Of a DNA stretch of 64,000 nt, positions 1 through 8,985 are shown piece by piece; within the stretch, counting starts at the first letter, position 1; every line of letters begins with the position of its first letter. The stretch is taken from the NCBI RefSeq assembly GCF_014649335.1, contig NZ_BMSV01000006.1:1-64000 (forward strand). The letters run 5' to 3'. Made by a program: the position numbers and the translations under genes. Source of the DNA: Streptomyces roseolilacinus. GTDB lineage: Bacteria > Actinomycetota > Actinomycetes > Streptomycetales > Streptomycetaceae. The notes under the pieces are model-generated. The model saw nothing but the letters and a program-made list of their open reading frames with translations, searched no databases and was not told the DNA's origin.

Positions 1-283
1 TTTCGGGCCCGATTCCCCGTCGGAGGGGGTTGTCCTCGCGGCCTCTCGGCCGTTCCGACGTTTCAAACTCTAGCGGATTTCCCCGGCCGCTCATAATCGA
101 GCCGCTGGAATGAATTACGGCATGCCGGAATCCACCCCGTGAGGAGATCGCGCTTGGGTTTGGGTGCCGCTTTTCGCGACCGAGTGGCTGCCGCAGAACC
201 GTTCCGGTCCCGTGACAACCCGAAGAACCTTACGGACTGGCGAAGGGCGTGTCAAGCCCTCGCCAACACCCGCCGACGGGCGT

Positions 284-838
284 TCAGCCGTCCAGGTCCG
301 TGAGCCGTCCGCCCGCGTCCGGCTGTGCGTGCTCGACCCGGCGCAGCAGCCGGACGAGCAGTTCGCCGAGGACGCCCTGCTCGTCGCCGGAGAGGTCCTG
401 GAGCAGGTCCTCCTCGAACGCGGTCGCCATCCGCATGGCCTCCAGCCACTTGGCGCGGCCCTCGTCCGTCAGCTCGACGATGACCCTCACCCGGTTGGTC
501 TCGTCCCGGTCCCGGGTCACCAGGCCCTCGCCGGCCATCCGGTCGATGCGGTGCGTCATCGCCGCCGGCGTCAGGCCCAGGCGCTTCGCCAGCTCGCTCG
601 GCCCCATCCGGTACGGGGCGCCCGCGAGGACGAGGGTCTTCAGGACCTCCCACTCGGTGTTGCCGATGCCGAGCTCGGCGAGCTGGCGTCCGTACGCCAC
701 GTTCATCCGGCGGTTCAGCCGGCCGAGCGCGGAGACCACCTGCTCGACCTGCGGGTCAAGGTCGCGGTACTCGCGCTGGTAGGCGGCGATCTGCTCGTCG
801 AGGCTCGGCTCGACGCTCGGCTCCTGGGGTTCGGGCAT
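284..838 (-). CDS. MarR-family winged-helix transcriptional regulator
   Basis: The 184-residue protein has the MarR fold: an N-terminal dimerisation helix, a helix-turn-helix with recognition helix around residues 90-103 (LTPAAMTHRIDRM) and the beta-wing at 104-124 containing the typical RDRDETNRVR segment. MarR proteins bind palindromic operators as dimers and usually repress a divergent transporter, releasing DNA when a small ligand binds. Here it is transcribed divergently from an MFS exporter 111 bp away, which fits local drug or metabolite efflux control. The ligand cannot be read from sequence. The start is an ATG; no better upstream start is seen. Confidence 0.9.
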   Translation of the reverse strand: MPEPQEPSVEPSLDEQIAAYQREYRDLDPQVEQVVSALGRLNRRMNVAYGRQLAELGIGNTEWEVLKTLVLAGAPYRMGPSELAKRLGLTPAAMTHRIDRMAGEGLVTRDRDETNRVRVIVELTDEGRAKWLEAMRMATAFEEDLLQDLSGDEQGVLGELLVRLLRRVEHAQPDAGGRLTDLDG

Positions 839-949
839 GCCAGGGAGTATTCCACGCTTCGTTTGGATTGAAGTCCTTCGACGTGTACAGTTAACCTTCG
901 AAATTTAGCGTTGAAGTCTTGAGGCTTCATCCTTACGAGTTCGAAGTGG
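839..949. promoter_or_regulatory. Divergent MarR/MFS control region with repeated TTGAAGTC motif
   Basis: This gap is clearly less GC-rich than its surroundings. TTGAAGTC occurs twice in direct orientation (868-875 and 911-918). CTTCGACG (876-883) and CGTTGAAG (909-916) form an inverted pair with one mismatch around a central TTCGAA (897-902). TGAAG/CTTCA (912-916, 925-929) adds another inverted pair. Such symmetry between a MarR gene and the transporter it faces is the usual layout of an autoregulatory operator. No experimental site is implied. Confidence 0.5.
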
Positions 950-2257
950 GTGAGTGTGACCAAGGCGAGGGGCGCAGCGATGCGCCGGATCCAGGCGGGC
1001 AACGCGCTGAGCGCGTTCGGGCTCGGGTTCACCGTTCCGTATCTGTATGTGTACGTGGCCCAGGTGCGGGAGCTGGGCGCCGGCGCGGCGGGTGCCGTGC
1101 TGGCCGTCTTCGCCATGGCCGCTCTCGCCGTGCTGCCCTTCACCGGCAGGGCCATCGACCGCCGCGGTCCCCTTCCCGTGCTCGTCGGCGCGGCGCTGCT
1201 GGCCGCGCTCGGCGCGCTCGCCATGGGCGTCGCCGGCAGCGTGGCCGCCGTCGTCGGGGCCGCGGCGCTGCTCGGAGCCGGTACGGCCGTGATGCAGCCC
1301 GCGCTCGCCACGATGATCGTCTGGAGCTCGGCGCCCGACGCCTGCACGCGCGCTTTCGCCCTGCAGTTCTTCCTGCAGAACCTGGGGCTCGGCATCGGCG
1401 GTCTCATCGGCGGCCAGCTCGTCGACGAGAGCCGCCCCGGCAGCTTCCTCCTGCTGTTCTCCATCGAGGCGGCCATGTTCCTGGTGCTCGCGGCCATCGC
1501 CGCGACCGTGCGCATGCCCCGCACCCCCGCCCTCGCGGGCACCCGGCCCGGAGACGGGGCCGCCAAGGGCGCGGGCGGGATGCGGGCGCTGCTCGGGCAC
1601 CGGGCGATGGTGCAGCTGTGCGTCCTGGGCTTCGTGCTGTTCTTCGCCTGCTACGGGCAGTTCGAGTCGGGGCTCGCCGCGTACGGCACGGAGGCCGCCG
1701 GGATCGAGCCGTCGACGCTCGGCATGGCGCTGGCCGCCAACACGGCCGTCATCGTCGTCGCCCAGTTCCTGGTGCTGCGGTTCGTGGAGCGCGGGCGCCG
1801 TACGCGGGTCGTCGCGGCCGTCGGCCTGATCTGGGCCGTGGCGTGGCTCATCGCCGGGTACGCGGGGCTCGGGCACGGCAGCCAGGCCGTGGCGACGGCG
1901 GCGTTCGTCACCACGTACGGGCTGTTCGGCCTGGGGGAGGCGATGCTGTCGCCGACCGTGGCGCCGCTGGTCGCCGACCTGGCGCCGGAGGAGAGGGTCG
2001 GCCAGTACAACTCGGCGTTCGCCCTGGTGAAGCAGCTGGCGCTGGCGGTCGGTCCGGCGGTGGGCGGGCCCATGGGAGCGGCGCTGCACGGGCCGTACAT
2101 CGTGACGTTCGTGCTCTTCTCGCTGGGGATCAGCGTGCTCGCGCTGCGGCTGGGCCGGGAGCTCACGCCGGCGCAGGACCACCCGTACGCGGCGGCCCGG
2201 TCGCGGGTCGTCGCCCGGCACGCGCCCGAGGAGCGGACGGTCGGGACGGCCGTCTGA
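950..2257 (+). CDS. Major facilitator superfamily transporter (12-TM type)
   Basis: The 435-residue protein is almost entirely hydrophobic, with about 12 predicted membrane spans. It starts with a short cytoplasmic N-terminus (AMRRIQAGNALSAFGLGF) and has a loop 2-3 of the form GRAIDRRG, matching the MFS motif A position. A long central polar loop (RMPRTPALAGTRPG) separates the two six-helix halves. Proton-driven MFS proteins of this size commonly export drugs or metabolites; the substrate is unknown. The GTG start at 950 follows the repeat-rich promoter shared with the MarR gene. An internal GTG a few codons downstream is a possible alternative. Confidence 0.88.
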   Translation: MSVTKARGAAMRRIQAGNALSAFGLGFTVPYLYVYVAQVRELGAGAAGAVLAVFAMAALAVLPFTGRAIDRRGPLPVLVGAALLAALGALAMGVAGSVAAVVGAAALLGAGTAVMQPALATMIVWSSAPDACTRAFALQFFLQNLGLGIGGLIGGQLVDESRPGSFLLLFSIEAAMFLVLAAIAATVRMPRTPALAGTRPGDGAAKGAGGMRALLGHRAMVQLCVLGFVLFFACYGQFESGLAAYGTEAAGIEPSTLGMALAANTAVIVVAQFLVLRFVERGRRTRVVAAVGLIWAVAWLIAGYAGLGHGSQAVATAAFVTTYGLFGLGEAMLSPTVAPLVADLAPEERVGQYNSAFALVKQLALAVGPAVGGPMGAALHGPYIVTFVLFSLGISVLALRLGRELTPAQDHPYAAARSRVVARHAPEERTVGTAV

Positions 2258-2267
2258 CCCGAGCGGG

Positions 2268-4001
2268 TCAGCCCGGCAGGGCGAACTCGCACCAGACGGC
2301 CTTGCCGCCGCCGGGCGTGCGGCGGCTGCCCCAGGACGAGGCGATCGTGGCGATGATCGAGATGCCGCGGCCCGCCTCGTCCTCCGTCTCCGCGCGGCGG
2401 CGGCGCGGCAGGTGGTCGTCGCCGTCCGTCACCTCGATGATCAGGCGCCGGTCGGTGCGGCGCAGGCGCAGCCGCATCGGCGGGGTGCCGTGCTGGAGGG
2501 AGTTGGCGACGAGCTCGCTGGTGGCGAGGACGCCCAGGTCGCGCAGCTCCACCGGGAACCGCCAGCTGGACAGCACCCCGGAGGCGAAGGCCCGCGCCCG
2601 GGGGGCCGCCTCCACCCCGCCCAGCAGGTCCAGCGCGGCGTTGTGGAACAGCTCCGCGTCGGAGCCCGTGCGGGAGGGGTGCTGGAGGACGAGGACCGCG
2701 ACGTCGTCGTCGTGCTCGGCGGTCACGCCCAGGGAGCGCAGGAGTCGGTCGCAGACGACCTGCGGGGCGCCCGTCGCGCCGGACAGGGCGCGCTCCAGGG
2801 CGGCGACGCCCTCGTCGATGTCCTCGCCGCGCCGCTCGACCAGGCCGTCCGTGTAGAGGACGGCGGTGGAGCCGGGCGGGAGGGCGATCGTCCCGGACGT
2901 GTGCAGCCAGCCGCCCGTGCCGAGCGGCGGGCCCGTCGGGTCCTCGGCGCGGCGGACGGAGCCGTCCTCGTCGCGCACGAGGATCGGCAGGTGCCCGGCG
3001 GAGGCGTAGACGAGGCGGCCCTCGTTGGGGTCGTGGACCGCGTACACGCAGGTGGCGATCTGGCTGGCGTCGATCTCGGCGGCCAGGCCGTCCAGCAGCT
3101 GGAGCACCTCGTGCGGCGGCAGGTCCAGGCGCGCGTAGGCGCGGACGGCGGTGCGGAGCTGGCCCATGACGGCGGCGGCGCGCACGCCGCGCCCCATGAC
3201 GTCGCCGATGACCAGGGCCGTGCGGCCGGCGCCGAGGGTGATCACGTCGTACCAGTCGCCGCCGACCGCCGCGTCCGCGCCGCCCGGCTGGTACGTGGCG
3301 GCGACCCTCAGGTCGTCGGGCTGCTCCAGCTCCTGCGGGAGGAGGGACCTCTGGAGCGTGACGGCGGTCTCGCGGTGGCGGCGCTCGCTGGCGCGGAGCC
3401 GCTCGGCCGCCTCGGCGTGGTCGGTCACGTCGGCGGCGTGCACGAGGACCCCGCCGCCCGGCCGGCCGGGCTGCCCGTGGTGGGCGGGGACGTCGACGGG
3501 GAGGCAGGAGACCGTGTACGAACCGCCGCTCTTCGTCCGGCGGGACTTGACCGTGCGGGGCTTGCCGCTGCGCAGGACCTGGTCCATGAGCGGGAGGAGG
3601 CCCAGCTCGGCGAACTCGGGGCAGCCGTCGGTCGCGGCGCTGCCCGGGGCGCGGTGCCCGAAGGCGGCCGCGTAGGCCTCGTTCACGTAGGCGACGCGGT
3701 GGTCGGGGCCGTAGGTGAGGGCGACGAGGCCGGGGAGGTGGCCGAGGATCTCCCGTACGGAGAAGTCCTCCAGCGCCGGGGGCGCGGGGCGTGCGCCGGG
3801 CGCGGGTGGTCCGCCGGGCGCGCCGGGGGGCGCCGACGGGTCGTCGTCGGCTCCGGGGGCCGGCTGCTGCCCGTACTCGCCGCGCGCCGCGGGCACGGAG
3901 CCTTCACCGCGCGACGCCGGCGCAGCCCCGGGGTCGGTGCCGCGCGCGGCGGCGCGGCGCTGCGTGCCGGGGAAGCGGGCGCTCCAACGCGTGAAGTTCA
4001 C
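2268..4001 (-). CDS. PAS / SpoIIE-type PP2C phosphatase / anti-sigma-like HATPase protein
   Basis: The 577-residue multidomain signalling protein has a disordered Pro/Gly-rich region (20-75), a PAS sensor domain (about 80-195), a PPM phosphatase domain (about 205-435) and a C-terminal HATPase_c domain (about 460-577). Phosphatase metal ligands are visible in AVGGDWYD (245-252), GDVMGRG (266-272) and the late DDDVAVLVL. The kinase-like domain has an N-box, ELVANSLQHG, and the GRGISII box. In Streptomyces such proteins dephosphorylate anti-anti-sigma factors while the HATPase domain can act as a serine kinase/anti-sigma, so this is probably a partner-switching regulator. No cognate STAS or sigma gene is adjacent. 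Confidence 0.9.
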   Translation of the reverse strand: MNFTRWSARFPGTQRRAAARGTDPGAAPASRGEGSVPAARGEYGQQPAPGADDDPSAPPGAPGGPPAPGARPAPPALEDFSVREILGHLPGLVALTYGPDHRVAYVNEAYAAAFGHRAPGSAATDGCPEFAELGLLPLMDQVLRSGKPRTVKSRRTKSGGSYTVSCLPVDVPAHHGQPGRPGGGVLVHAADVTDHAEAAERLRASERRHRETAVTLQRSLLPQELEQPDDLRVAATYQPGGADAAVGGDWYDVITLGAGRTALVIGDVMGRGVRAAAVMGQLRTAVRAYARLDLPPHEVLQLLDGLAAEIDASQIATCVYAVHDPNEGRLVYASAGHLPILVRDEDGSVRRAEDPTGPPLGTGGWLHTSGTIALPPGSTAVLYTDGLVERRGEDIDEGVAALERALSGATGAPQVVCDRLLRSLGVTAEHDDDVAVLVLQHPSRTGSDAELFHNAALDLLGGVEAAPRARAFASGVLSSWRFPVELRDLGVLATSELVANSLQHGTPPMRLRLRRTDRRLIIEVTDGDDHLPRRRRAETEDEAGRGISIIATIASSWGSRRTPGGGKAVWCEFALPG

Positions 4002-4068
4002 GGATCTCTATGCCTCGTGGTGTCGTTGCCGTGGCGAGTCACTCTGTGCAGGTGTGGGCCCACCTATG

Positions 4069-4087
4069 GTCACACGTCCAGTGTGAC
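4069..4087 (-). terminator. Hairpin after ndh (or operator for the SpoIIE gene)
   Basis: GTCACAC and GTGTGAC form a perfect 7-bp inverted repeat around a 5-nt loop, beginning 22 bp past the ndh stop codon. No T-tract follows, as is common in Streptomyces. It also lies just upstream of the SpoIIE-family gene, so an operator role is possible. Confidence 0.45.
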
Positions 4088-4108
4088 GGAGCGCACTGAC
4101 AAAGGGTG

Positions 4109-5644
4109 TCAATCGGTTGCGGGCCCGCTCGCGTGGGGGCCGTGTGCGCCCCCTTGGCCACCGGGGCCCTTTGTGTCCCTTGTGTCCCTCGCGTCTCTGG
4201 TACCGCTCTCGTCGTCGGTGTCATGGGCGTCGGGCGACGAGTCGGCGGTGACGGCCGTGTCGGGCGGGGGCGGCGGCGGGCCGGCGGCGAGTTCGAACTC
4301 GGCGCGCGGGTGCTCCAGGGAGCCGAGGGAGACGATCTCCCTCTTGAACAGCCCGGCGAGCGTCCACTCGGCCATCACCCGCGCCTTGCGGTTGAAGGTG
4401 GGGACGCGGCTGAGGTGGTAGGCGCGGTGCATGAACCAGGCCGGGTAGCCCTTGAGCTTGCGGCCGTAGACGTGGGCGACGCCCTTGTGGAGGCCGAGCG
4501 ACGCGACGGAGCCGGCGTACTTGTGGGCGTAGGGCCGGAGCGGCCGGCCGCGCAGGGACGCGACGAGGTTGTCGGCGAGGACCTTCGCCTGGCGTACGGC
4601 GTGCTGGGCGTTGGGCGCGCACTCCCTGCCCGGTTCGGACGCGGTGACGTCCGGGACGGCGGCCGCGTCCCCGGCGGCCCAGGCGTGTTCGACGCCCTCC
4701 ACGGTGAGGTGGGGGGTGCAGGTGAGGCGGCCGCGGGCGTTGAGCGGCAGGTCGGTCGCGGCGAGGACGGGCGCCGGCTTGACGCCGGCCGTCCACACGA
4801 CCGTGCGGGTGGGGAAGCGGCTGCCGTCGCTGAGGACGGCGACCCGATCCACGCAGGACTCGAGTCGGGTCTCCAGGCGTACGTCGATGTTCCGCGCGCG
4901 CAGCTCCCGCACCGTGTACCGGCCCAGCTCCTCGCCGACCTCGGGCAGGATGCGGTCGCTGGCCTCGACCAGGACCCACTTCAGGTCCTCGGGCTTGATG
5001 TTGTGGTAGTACCGCGCGGTGTAGCGGGCCATGTCCTCCAGCTCGCCGAGCGCCTCGACGCCGGCGTACCCGCCGCCGACGAAGACGAAGGTCAGCGCGG
5101 CGTCCCGGATGGCCGGGTCGCGGGTGGAGGAGGCGATGTCCATCTGCTCGATGACGTGGTTGCGCAGGCCGATGGCCTCCTCGACCGTCTTGAAGCCGAT
5201 GCCGTAGTCGACGAGGCCGGGGATGGGCAGGGCGCGCGAGATGGAGCCCGGCGCGAGGACCAGCTCGTCGTACGTGAGCTCCAGCGGGCCGGCGTCCTCC
5301 TCCTCGCTGGCGAGGGTCTCGACGGTCGCGGTGCGCTTGGCGTGGTCGAGGGTGATCACCTCGCCGATGACGATCCGGCAGTGGTCCAGGACGCGTCTGA
5401 GCGGCACGACGACGTGGCGGGGGGAGATGTTCCCGGCGGCCGCCTCCGGGAGGAATGGCTGATATGTCATGTAGGGGTCGGGGGCGACCACCACGACTTC
5501 GACCGCGCCGCTCCTCATCTCGGCCTTCAGCTGCCGCTGGAGGTGCAGGGCGGTGTACATGCCGACGTAGCCGCCGCCGACGACGAGAACGCGCGCGCGA
5601 GCCGGGGATTCGTCGGATCCCCTCGGGATTGCAGCCGTCACCAT
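4109..5644 (-). CDS. ndh: Type II NADH dehydrogenase (NDH-2)
   Basis: The product is a single-subunit flavoprotein that oxidises NADH and passes electrons to menaquinone without pumping protons. The FAD-binding GGGYVGMYTA lies near the start and the NADH-binding FVGGGYAGVEALGEL in the middle; the WAAGDAAAVPD segment is the second FAD contact. The C-terminal region (FMHRAYHLSRVPTFNRKARV) is the amphipathic membrane-association segment typical of actinobacterial NDH-2. I chose the ATG at 5644 (511 residues) because the frame upstream to 5872 is low-complexity Pro/Arg sequence not expected in the family. The C-terminus carries an unusual Pro-rich then Asp/Thr/Arg-repetitive tail of about 60 residues. 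Confidence 0.92.
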   Translation of the reverse strand: MVTAAIPRGSDESPARARVLVVGGGYVGMYTALHLQRQLKAEMRSGAVEVVVVAPDPYMTYQPFLPEAAAGNISPRHVVVPLRRVLDHCRIVIGEVITLDHAKRTATVETLASEEEDAGPLELTYDELVLAPGSISRALPIPGLVDYGIGFKTVEEAIGLRNHVIEQMDIASSTRDPAIRDAALTFVFVGGGYAGVEALGELEDMARYTARYYHNIKPEDLKWVLVEASDRILPEVGEELGRYTVRELRARNIDVRLETRLESCVDRVAVLSDGSRFPTRTVVWTAGVKPAPVLAATDLPLNARGRLTCTPHLTVEGVEHAWAAGDAAAVPDVTASEPGRECAPNAQHAVRQAKVLADNLVASLRGRPLRPYAHKYAGSVASLGLHKGVAHVYGRKLKGYPAWFMHRAYHLSRVPTFNRKARVMAEWTLAGLFKREIVSLGSLEHPRAEFELAAGPPPPPPDTAVTADSSPDAHDTDDESGTRDARDTRDTKGPGGQGGAHGPHASGPATD

Positions 5645-5991
5645 CCCATGACGCAACGGGCGCGGGGGTTTGTCCACAGGCCCGGCGGATTGTGTGACCG
5701 GAGGAGTACGGCGGCGCGGGGCGGGGGTCGGACCGGCGTACGGGGTGATTTCGCAGGTCGGAGGGGGTGTGACGGGGGCCGGGCGGGAAGGGAAACAGGA
5801 GTCTTCCGGGCCTTGCTCCGATCGGGGGGCGCACCGGACGGAACTACCCCTTCTGAATTGACTGCGTCTCAACTATGTTCGTATCTCATCGGGGTGTCGG
5901 TCGTCACGCATGACCTGAGCGTTGTCGGGCCGGTCCCCGGATGCCAGGCGGGGAGTCTCCGGGGGGAGACGTCGAACAACCGGGGGAACGC
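5645..5991. promoter_or_regulatory. Divergent ndh / tetR intergenic region
   Basis: The 347-bp gap separates two divergent genes. The most AT-rich part (about 5840-5890) carries a plausible plus-strand -35 TTGACT (5858-5863) with weak -10 candidates GTATCT or TATCTC near 5881-5887. The interval from there to the TetR start at 5992 would form a leader of about 100 nt. I see no perfect operator palindrome. NDH-2 genes are often redox-controlled, but no Rex-type site is obvious. Confidence 0.35.
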
Positions 5992-6768
5992 ATGCACATT
6001 CAGGATTCGCATGGGCAGGCACGGACCGCTCAGGCCGTCGGCGGCGTGCCCGCGGGGGCGGTCGCGGTCGGCGGGATGACGGGGGCCGGCGTGGCCGGTA
6101 CCGCGCGCCCGGCGCCGCTGCGCGTGGACGCCCAGCGCAATCTCGAGCACGTCCTGCGCGCCGCGCGCGAGGTGTTCGGGGAGCTGGGGTACGGGGCGCC
6201 GATGGAGGACGTGGCGCGCCGGGCCCGCGTCGGTGTGGGCACGGTCTACCGGCGGTTCCCGAGCAAGGACGTGCTGGTACGGCGCATAGCCCAGGAGGAG
6301 ACGGCCCGGCTCACCGACCAGGCGCGGGCCGCCCTGGGGCAGGAGGACGAGCCCTGGTCGGCGCTCGCCCGCTTCCTGCGCACGTCCGTGGCGTCGGGCG
6401 CGGGCCGGCTGCTGCCGCCGCAGGTGCTGCGGGTGGGCGTGGACGTGGAGGAGGTGCCCGCGGTGGACGACGCGCGGGTGCCGCACCAGCGGGGCGTGGC
6501 CGCGCCGGCGGCGCTGCGGGTGGTGACGCCGCGGGCGGTGCCGGCGGCCGAGCTGGACGACGCGGGCGTGTCGGAGCTGCTGGACGTGGTGGGCCAGCTG
6601 GTCAACCGCGCGCGGGAGGCCGGCGAGCTGCGGCGGGACGTGACGGTCGCGGACGTGCTGCTGGTCATCGCGACGGGGGCGCCGTCCCTGCCGGACGCGG
6701 CGCAGCAGAGCGCGGCCTCGGCGAGGCTGCTGGAGATCCTGCTGGAGGGGCTCCGCTCGCGCCCGTGA
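5992..6768 (+). CDS. TetR-family transcriptional regulator
   Basis: The 258-residue protein has an N-terminal TetR helix-turn-helix after a flexible Ala/Gly-rich leader: the segment beginning RNLEHVLRAAREVFGELGYG is followed by MEDVARRARVGVGTVYRRFPSKDVLV, the signature recognition helix with the YRRF...K pattern. The C-terminal helical domain binds an unidentified ligand. The ATG at 5992 has a GGGGGA ribosome-binding site seven bases upstream; an in-frame ATG at 5941 exists but lacks one. It is divergent from ndh, so its target may be ndh, itself, or distant genes. Confidence 0.9.
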   Translation: MHIQDSHGQARTAQAVGGVPAGAVAVGGMTGAGVAGTARPAPLRVDAQRNLEHVLRAAREVFGELGYGAPMEDVARRARVGVGTVYRRFPSKDVLVRRIAQEETARLTDQARAALGQEDEPWSALARFLRTSVASGAGRLLPPQVLRVGVDVEEVPAVDDARVPHQRGVAAPAALRVVTPRAVPAAELDDAGVSELLDVVGQLVNRAREAGELRRDVTVADVLLVIATGAPSLPDAAQQSAASARLLEILLEGLRSRP

Positions 6769-6924
6769 CGGGGGACCTTACTCCCAACCCCCGCTCCTGG
6801 GCGGGTCCCTGGGGAAGTTCCGCCCCGGACGGGTGGCCGGCGGTCCCGTGGTGACGGCCGTGCGGAGCGCTGTGGCACCCTTGGCCGGTGTTCCGGTCTG
6901 AGGTGGGGTACGGGGGCGGTCACG

Positions 6925-8985
6925 TTGAACGATGACGGGGGCGGCGAGCCGCTCGGCGGCACCGACGCGGCCGGTGGACGGCCCGCGGCGCGGGTCCCGG
7001 CCCAGGGTGGCCGGCGGTCGCGCCGGGGCGCGTCCCGCGCGGACGGGGCGAGCGTCCCGCCGCAGCGCGGTCGCGTCCGGTGGCTCCGGCCGGTCGCGGG
7101 CCCGGACGGCGATGCGGCTTCGGGCGCCGGTGCGGGCCCGGACGCCGGCGCTGGTCCGGGCGCGGGCCTGGGCGCCGGCGCGGGTCCGGGCCCGGTGCCG
7201 CCGGTGGAACTGCCGCCGTCCGACGCGGAGCTGGTCCAGCGGATGCGCGGGGGCGACGACTCGGCGTACGAGGAGCTGTTCCGGCGCCACGCGGAGGCGG
7301 TGCGGCGGTACGCGCGCACGTGCTGCCGGGACCGGCACACGGCCGACGACCTGACGGCCGAGGTGTTCGCGCGGACCCTGCAGGCGGTCCGCCGCGGCGC
7401 GGGCCCGGAGCAGGCCGTGCGGGCGTACCTGCTGACGACCGTCCGGCACGTGGCCGCGGCCTGGGCGAAGACCGTCAAGCGGGAGCAGCTCGTCGAAGAC
7501 TTCGGGGTGTTCGCCACCGAGGCCGCGCGGGCGTCCGGGCCGGCCGGCGGGGGCGCCGTCGAGCTGGGCGCGGACGTACGGGCCATGCAGGAGGCCGAGC
7601 AGTCGCTGGCCGTGCGGGCATTCCGGTCGCTGCCGGAGCGGTGGCAGGCGGTCCTGTGGCACACGACCGTCGAGGAGGAGTCGCCGCGCGAGGTCGCGCC
7701 GCTGTTCGGGCTGACCGCCAACGCCACGGCGGTCCTGGCGAGCCGGGCCCGCGAGGGGTTGAAGCAGGCGTACCTCCAGGCGCACGTCAACCAGTCCCTG
7801 ATGGCGGGCGGTGACTGCGCCCGGTACGCCGACCGGCTCGGCGCGTACGCGCGCGGCGGGCTGCGGACACGGGCCGAGCGGGGGCTGCGCGGGCACCTGG
7901 AGGAGTGCGTGAAGTGCCGCCTCGCGGCCGGGGAGCTGGCGCAGGTCAACGCCGGCATCCCGGCGCTGGTGCCGGTCGCGGTCGTCGGCTGGTTCGCCGC
8001 CGGGTACTCCCTCAAGGCGGCGGGGGTCGCCGCCGGGAGCGCGGCGGGTGCGGCGGGCGCGGCGGGTGGGACCGCCGCGGAGGGGCTGGGCGTGTCCGCG
8101 AAGGCGGGCGCCGCGGCGACGCTGGCCATCGCGGCGACCGCCGGCCTGGTGTGGGTGCTGGCGGGCGGACCCGACGCCGTACCGCGGCCGCAGGCGCGTC
8201 CGCCGGTCGCGCGGTCCGTCGTGTCGCCCCCGGTGGCCCCGTCGCCGCCGTCCGCGTCCCCGGCGCCGCCGCTGTCCCGGGCGGCGCCCGCGACGGTGCC
8301 GGGGCTGGGGCCGGGGTCGGAAGCGCGTCCGGAGCCCGCCCGGAAACCGCCTGCGCCGCACCCGTCCACCTCCGCGCCCGCCCCCGAGCCCGCGCCCACC
8401 TCGGCGCGGACTTCGGCGCCGGCTCCGGGGCCCGCGCCCGCGCCGGCCCCCGGGAAGGCGTCGCCGTCCCCGGCGAGGACGCCGACGACACCCGCGCCCG
8501 CGCCCACGCCCACGACGGCCCCCGCGCCGGCCCCGGCGCCCGAGCCGGTCACGTACCGGGTGGGGCGGCTGAAGTTCGACGTGTTCGGCGACCACACCCG
8601 TCCCGAGCTGCGGCTCGGCGGGTCGGGCTGGGTGTGGCAGCGGTACGGGCTGTCCGTCGGCGGCACGGCGTACGAGGACGGCATCACCGTGCACTCCAGG
8701 TCGTCGGTGGTCATCGACCTGAACCGGGAGTGCTCCACGTACCAGGCGCTCGCCGGGGTCGACGACATGGCGAAGGGGCTCGGCTCGGTGCGCTTCTCGG
8801 TGTGGGCGGACGGGGTGCGGCTGTGGCGGTCGCCCGTCGTCGACGGCGGCGACCCGGCGGTGCCGGTCCGCGTCGGCATCGCGGGCCGCGCCACGATCCG
8901 CCTGGTGACGGAGCCGTCCCGGCCGTCCGGCGCGCTGCTCCCGGCGGACTGGGCGCAGGCCCGGATCAGCTGCGCGGGTGGGTGA
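6925..8985 (+). CDS. ECF-type sigma factor fused to zinc anti-sigma, TM and NPCBM carbohydrate-binding domains
   Basis: The 686-residue protein has, in order: a Gly/Ala/Pro-rich head (1-95); sigma region 2 (about 104-187, with DDLTAEVFARTLQ); sigma region 4 (about 226-290, LPERWQAVLW...ANATAVLASRAREGL); a zinc-binding anti-sigma-like motif HLEECVKC (H324, C328, C331); hydrophobic segments near 346-363 and 394-413; a Pro/Ala-rich linker (about 415-540); and a C-terminal NPCBM-like beta-sandwich (about 545-686). Sigma and anti-sigma halves in one chain, tethered to the membrane with an outside sugar-binding domain, imply envelope sensing by self-regulation. Comparable fused ECF groups are known in Actinobacteria. 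The start codon is TTG at 6925; it is uncertain. Confidence 0.85.
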   Translation: MNDDGGGEPLGGTDAAGGRPAARVPAQGGRRSRRGASRADGASVPPQRGRVRWLRPVAGPDGDAASGAGAGPDAGAGPGAGLGAGAGPGPVPPVELPPSDAELVQRMRGGDDSAYEELFRRHAEAVRRYARTCCRDRHTADDLTAEVFARTLQAVRRGAGPEQAVRAYLLTTVRHVAAAWAKTVKREQLVEDFGVFATEAARASGPAGGGAVELGADVRAMQEAEQSLAVRAFRSLPERWQAVLWHTTVEEESPREVAPLFGLTANATAVLASRAREGLKQAYLQAHVNQSLMAGGDCARYADRLGAYARGGLRTRAERGLRGHLEECVKCRLAAGELAQVNAGIPALVPVAVVGWFAAGYSLKAAGVAAGSAAGAAGAAGGTAAEGLGVSAKAGAAATLAIAATAGLVWVLAGGPDAVPRPQARPPVARSVVSPPVAPSPPSASPAPPLSRAAPATVPGLGPGSEARPEPARKPPAPHPSTSAPAPEPAPTSARTSAPAPGPAPAPAPGKASPSPARTPTTPAPAPTPTTAPAPAPAPEPVTYRVGRLKFDVFGDHTRPELRLGGSGWVWQRYGLSVGGTAYEDGITVHSRSSVVIDLNRECSTYQALAGVDDMAKGLGSVRFSVWADGVRLWRSPVVDGGDPAVPVRVGIAGRATIRLVTEPSRPSGALLPADWAQARISCAGG

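Noticed and set aside
919..2856. Long open frame overlapping the MFS gene and the SpoIIE gene
   Set aside because: It is Arg/Gly-rich translation of an off frame in GC-rich DNA, overlaps two well-supported genes and has no motif.
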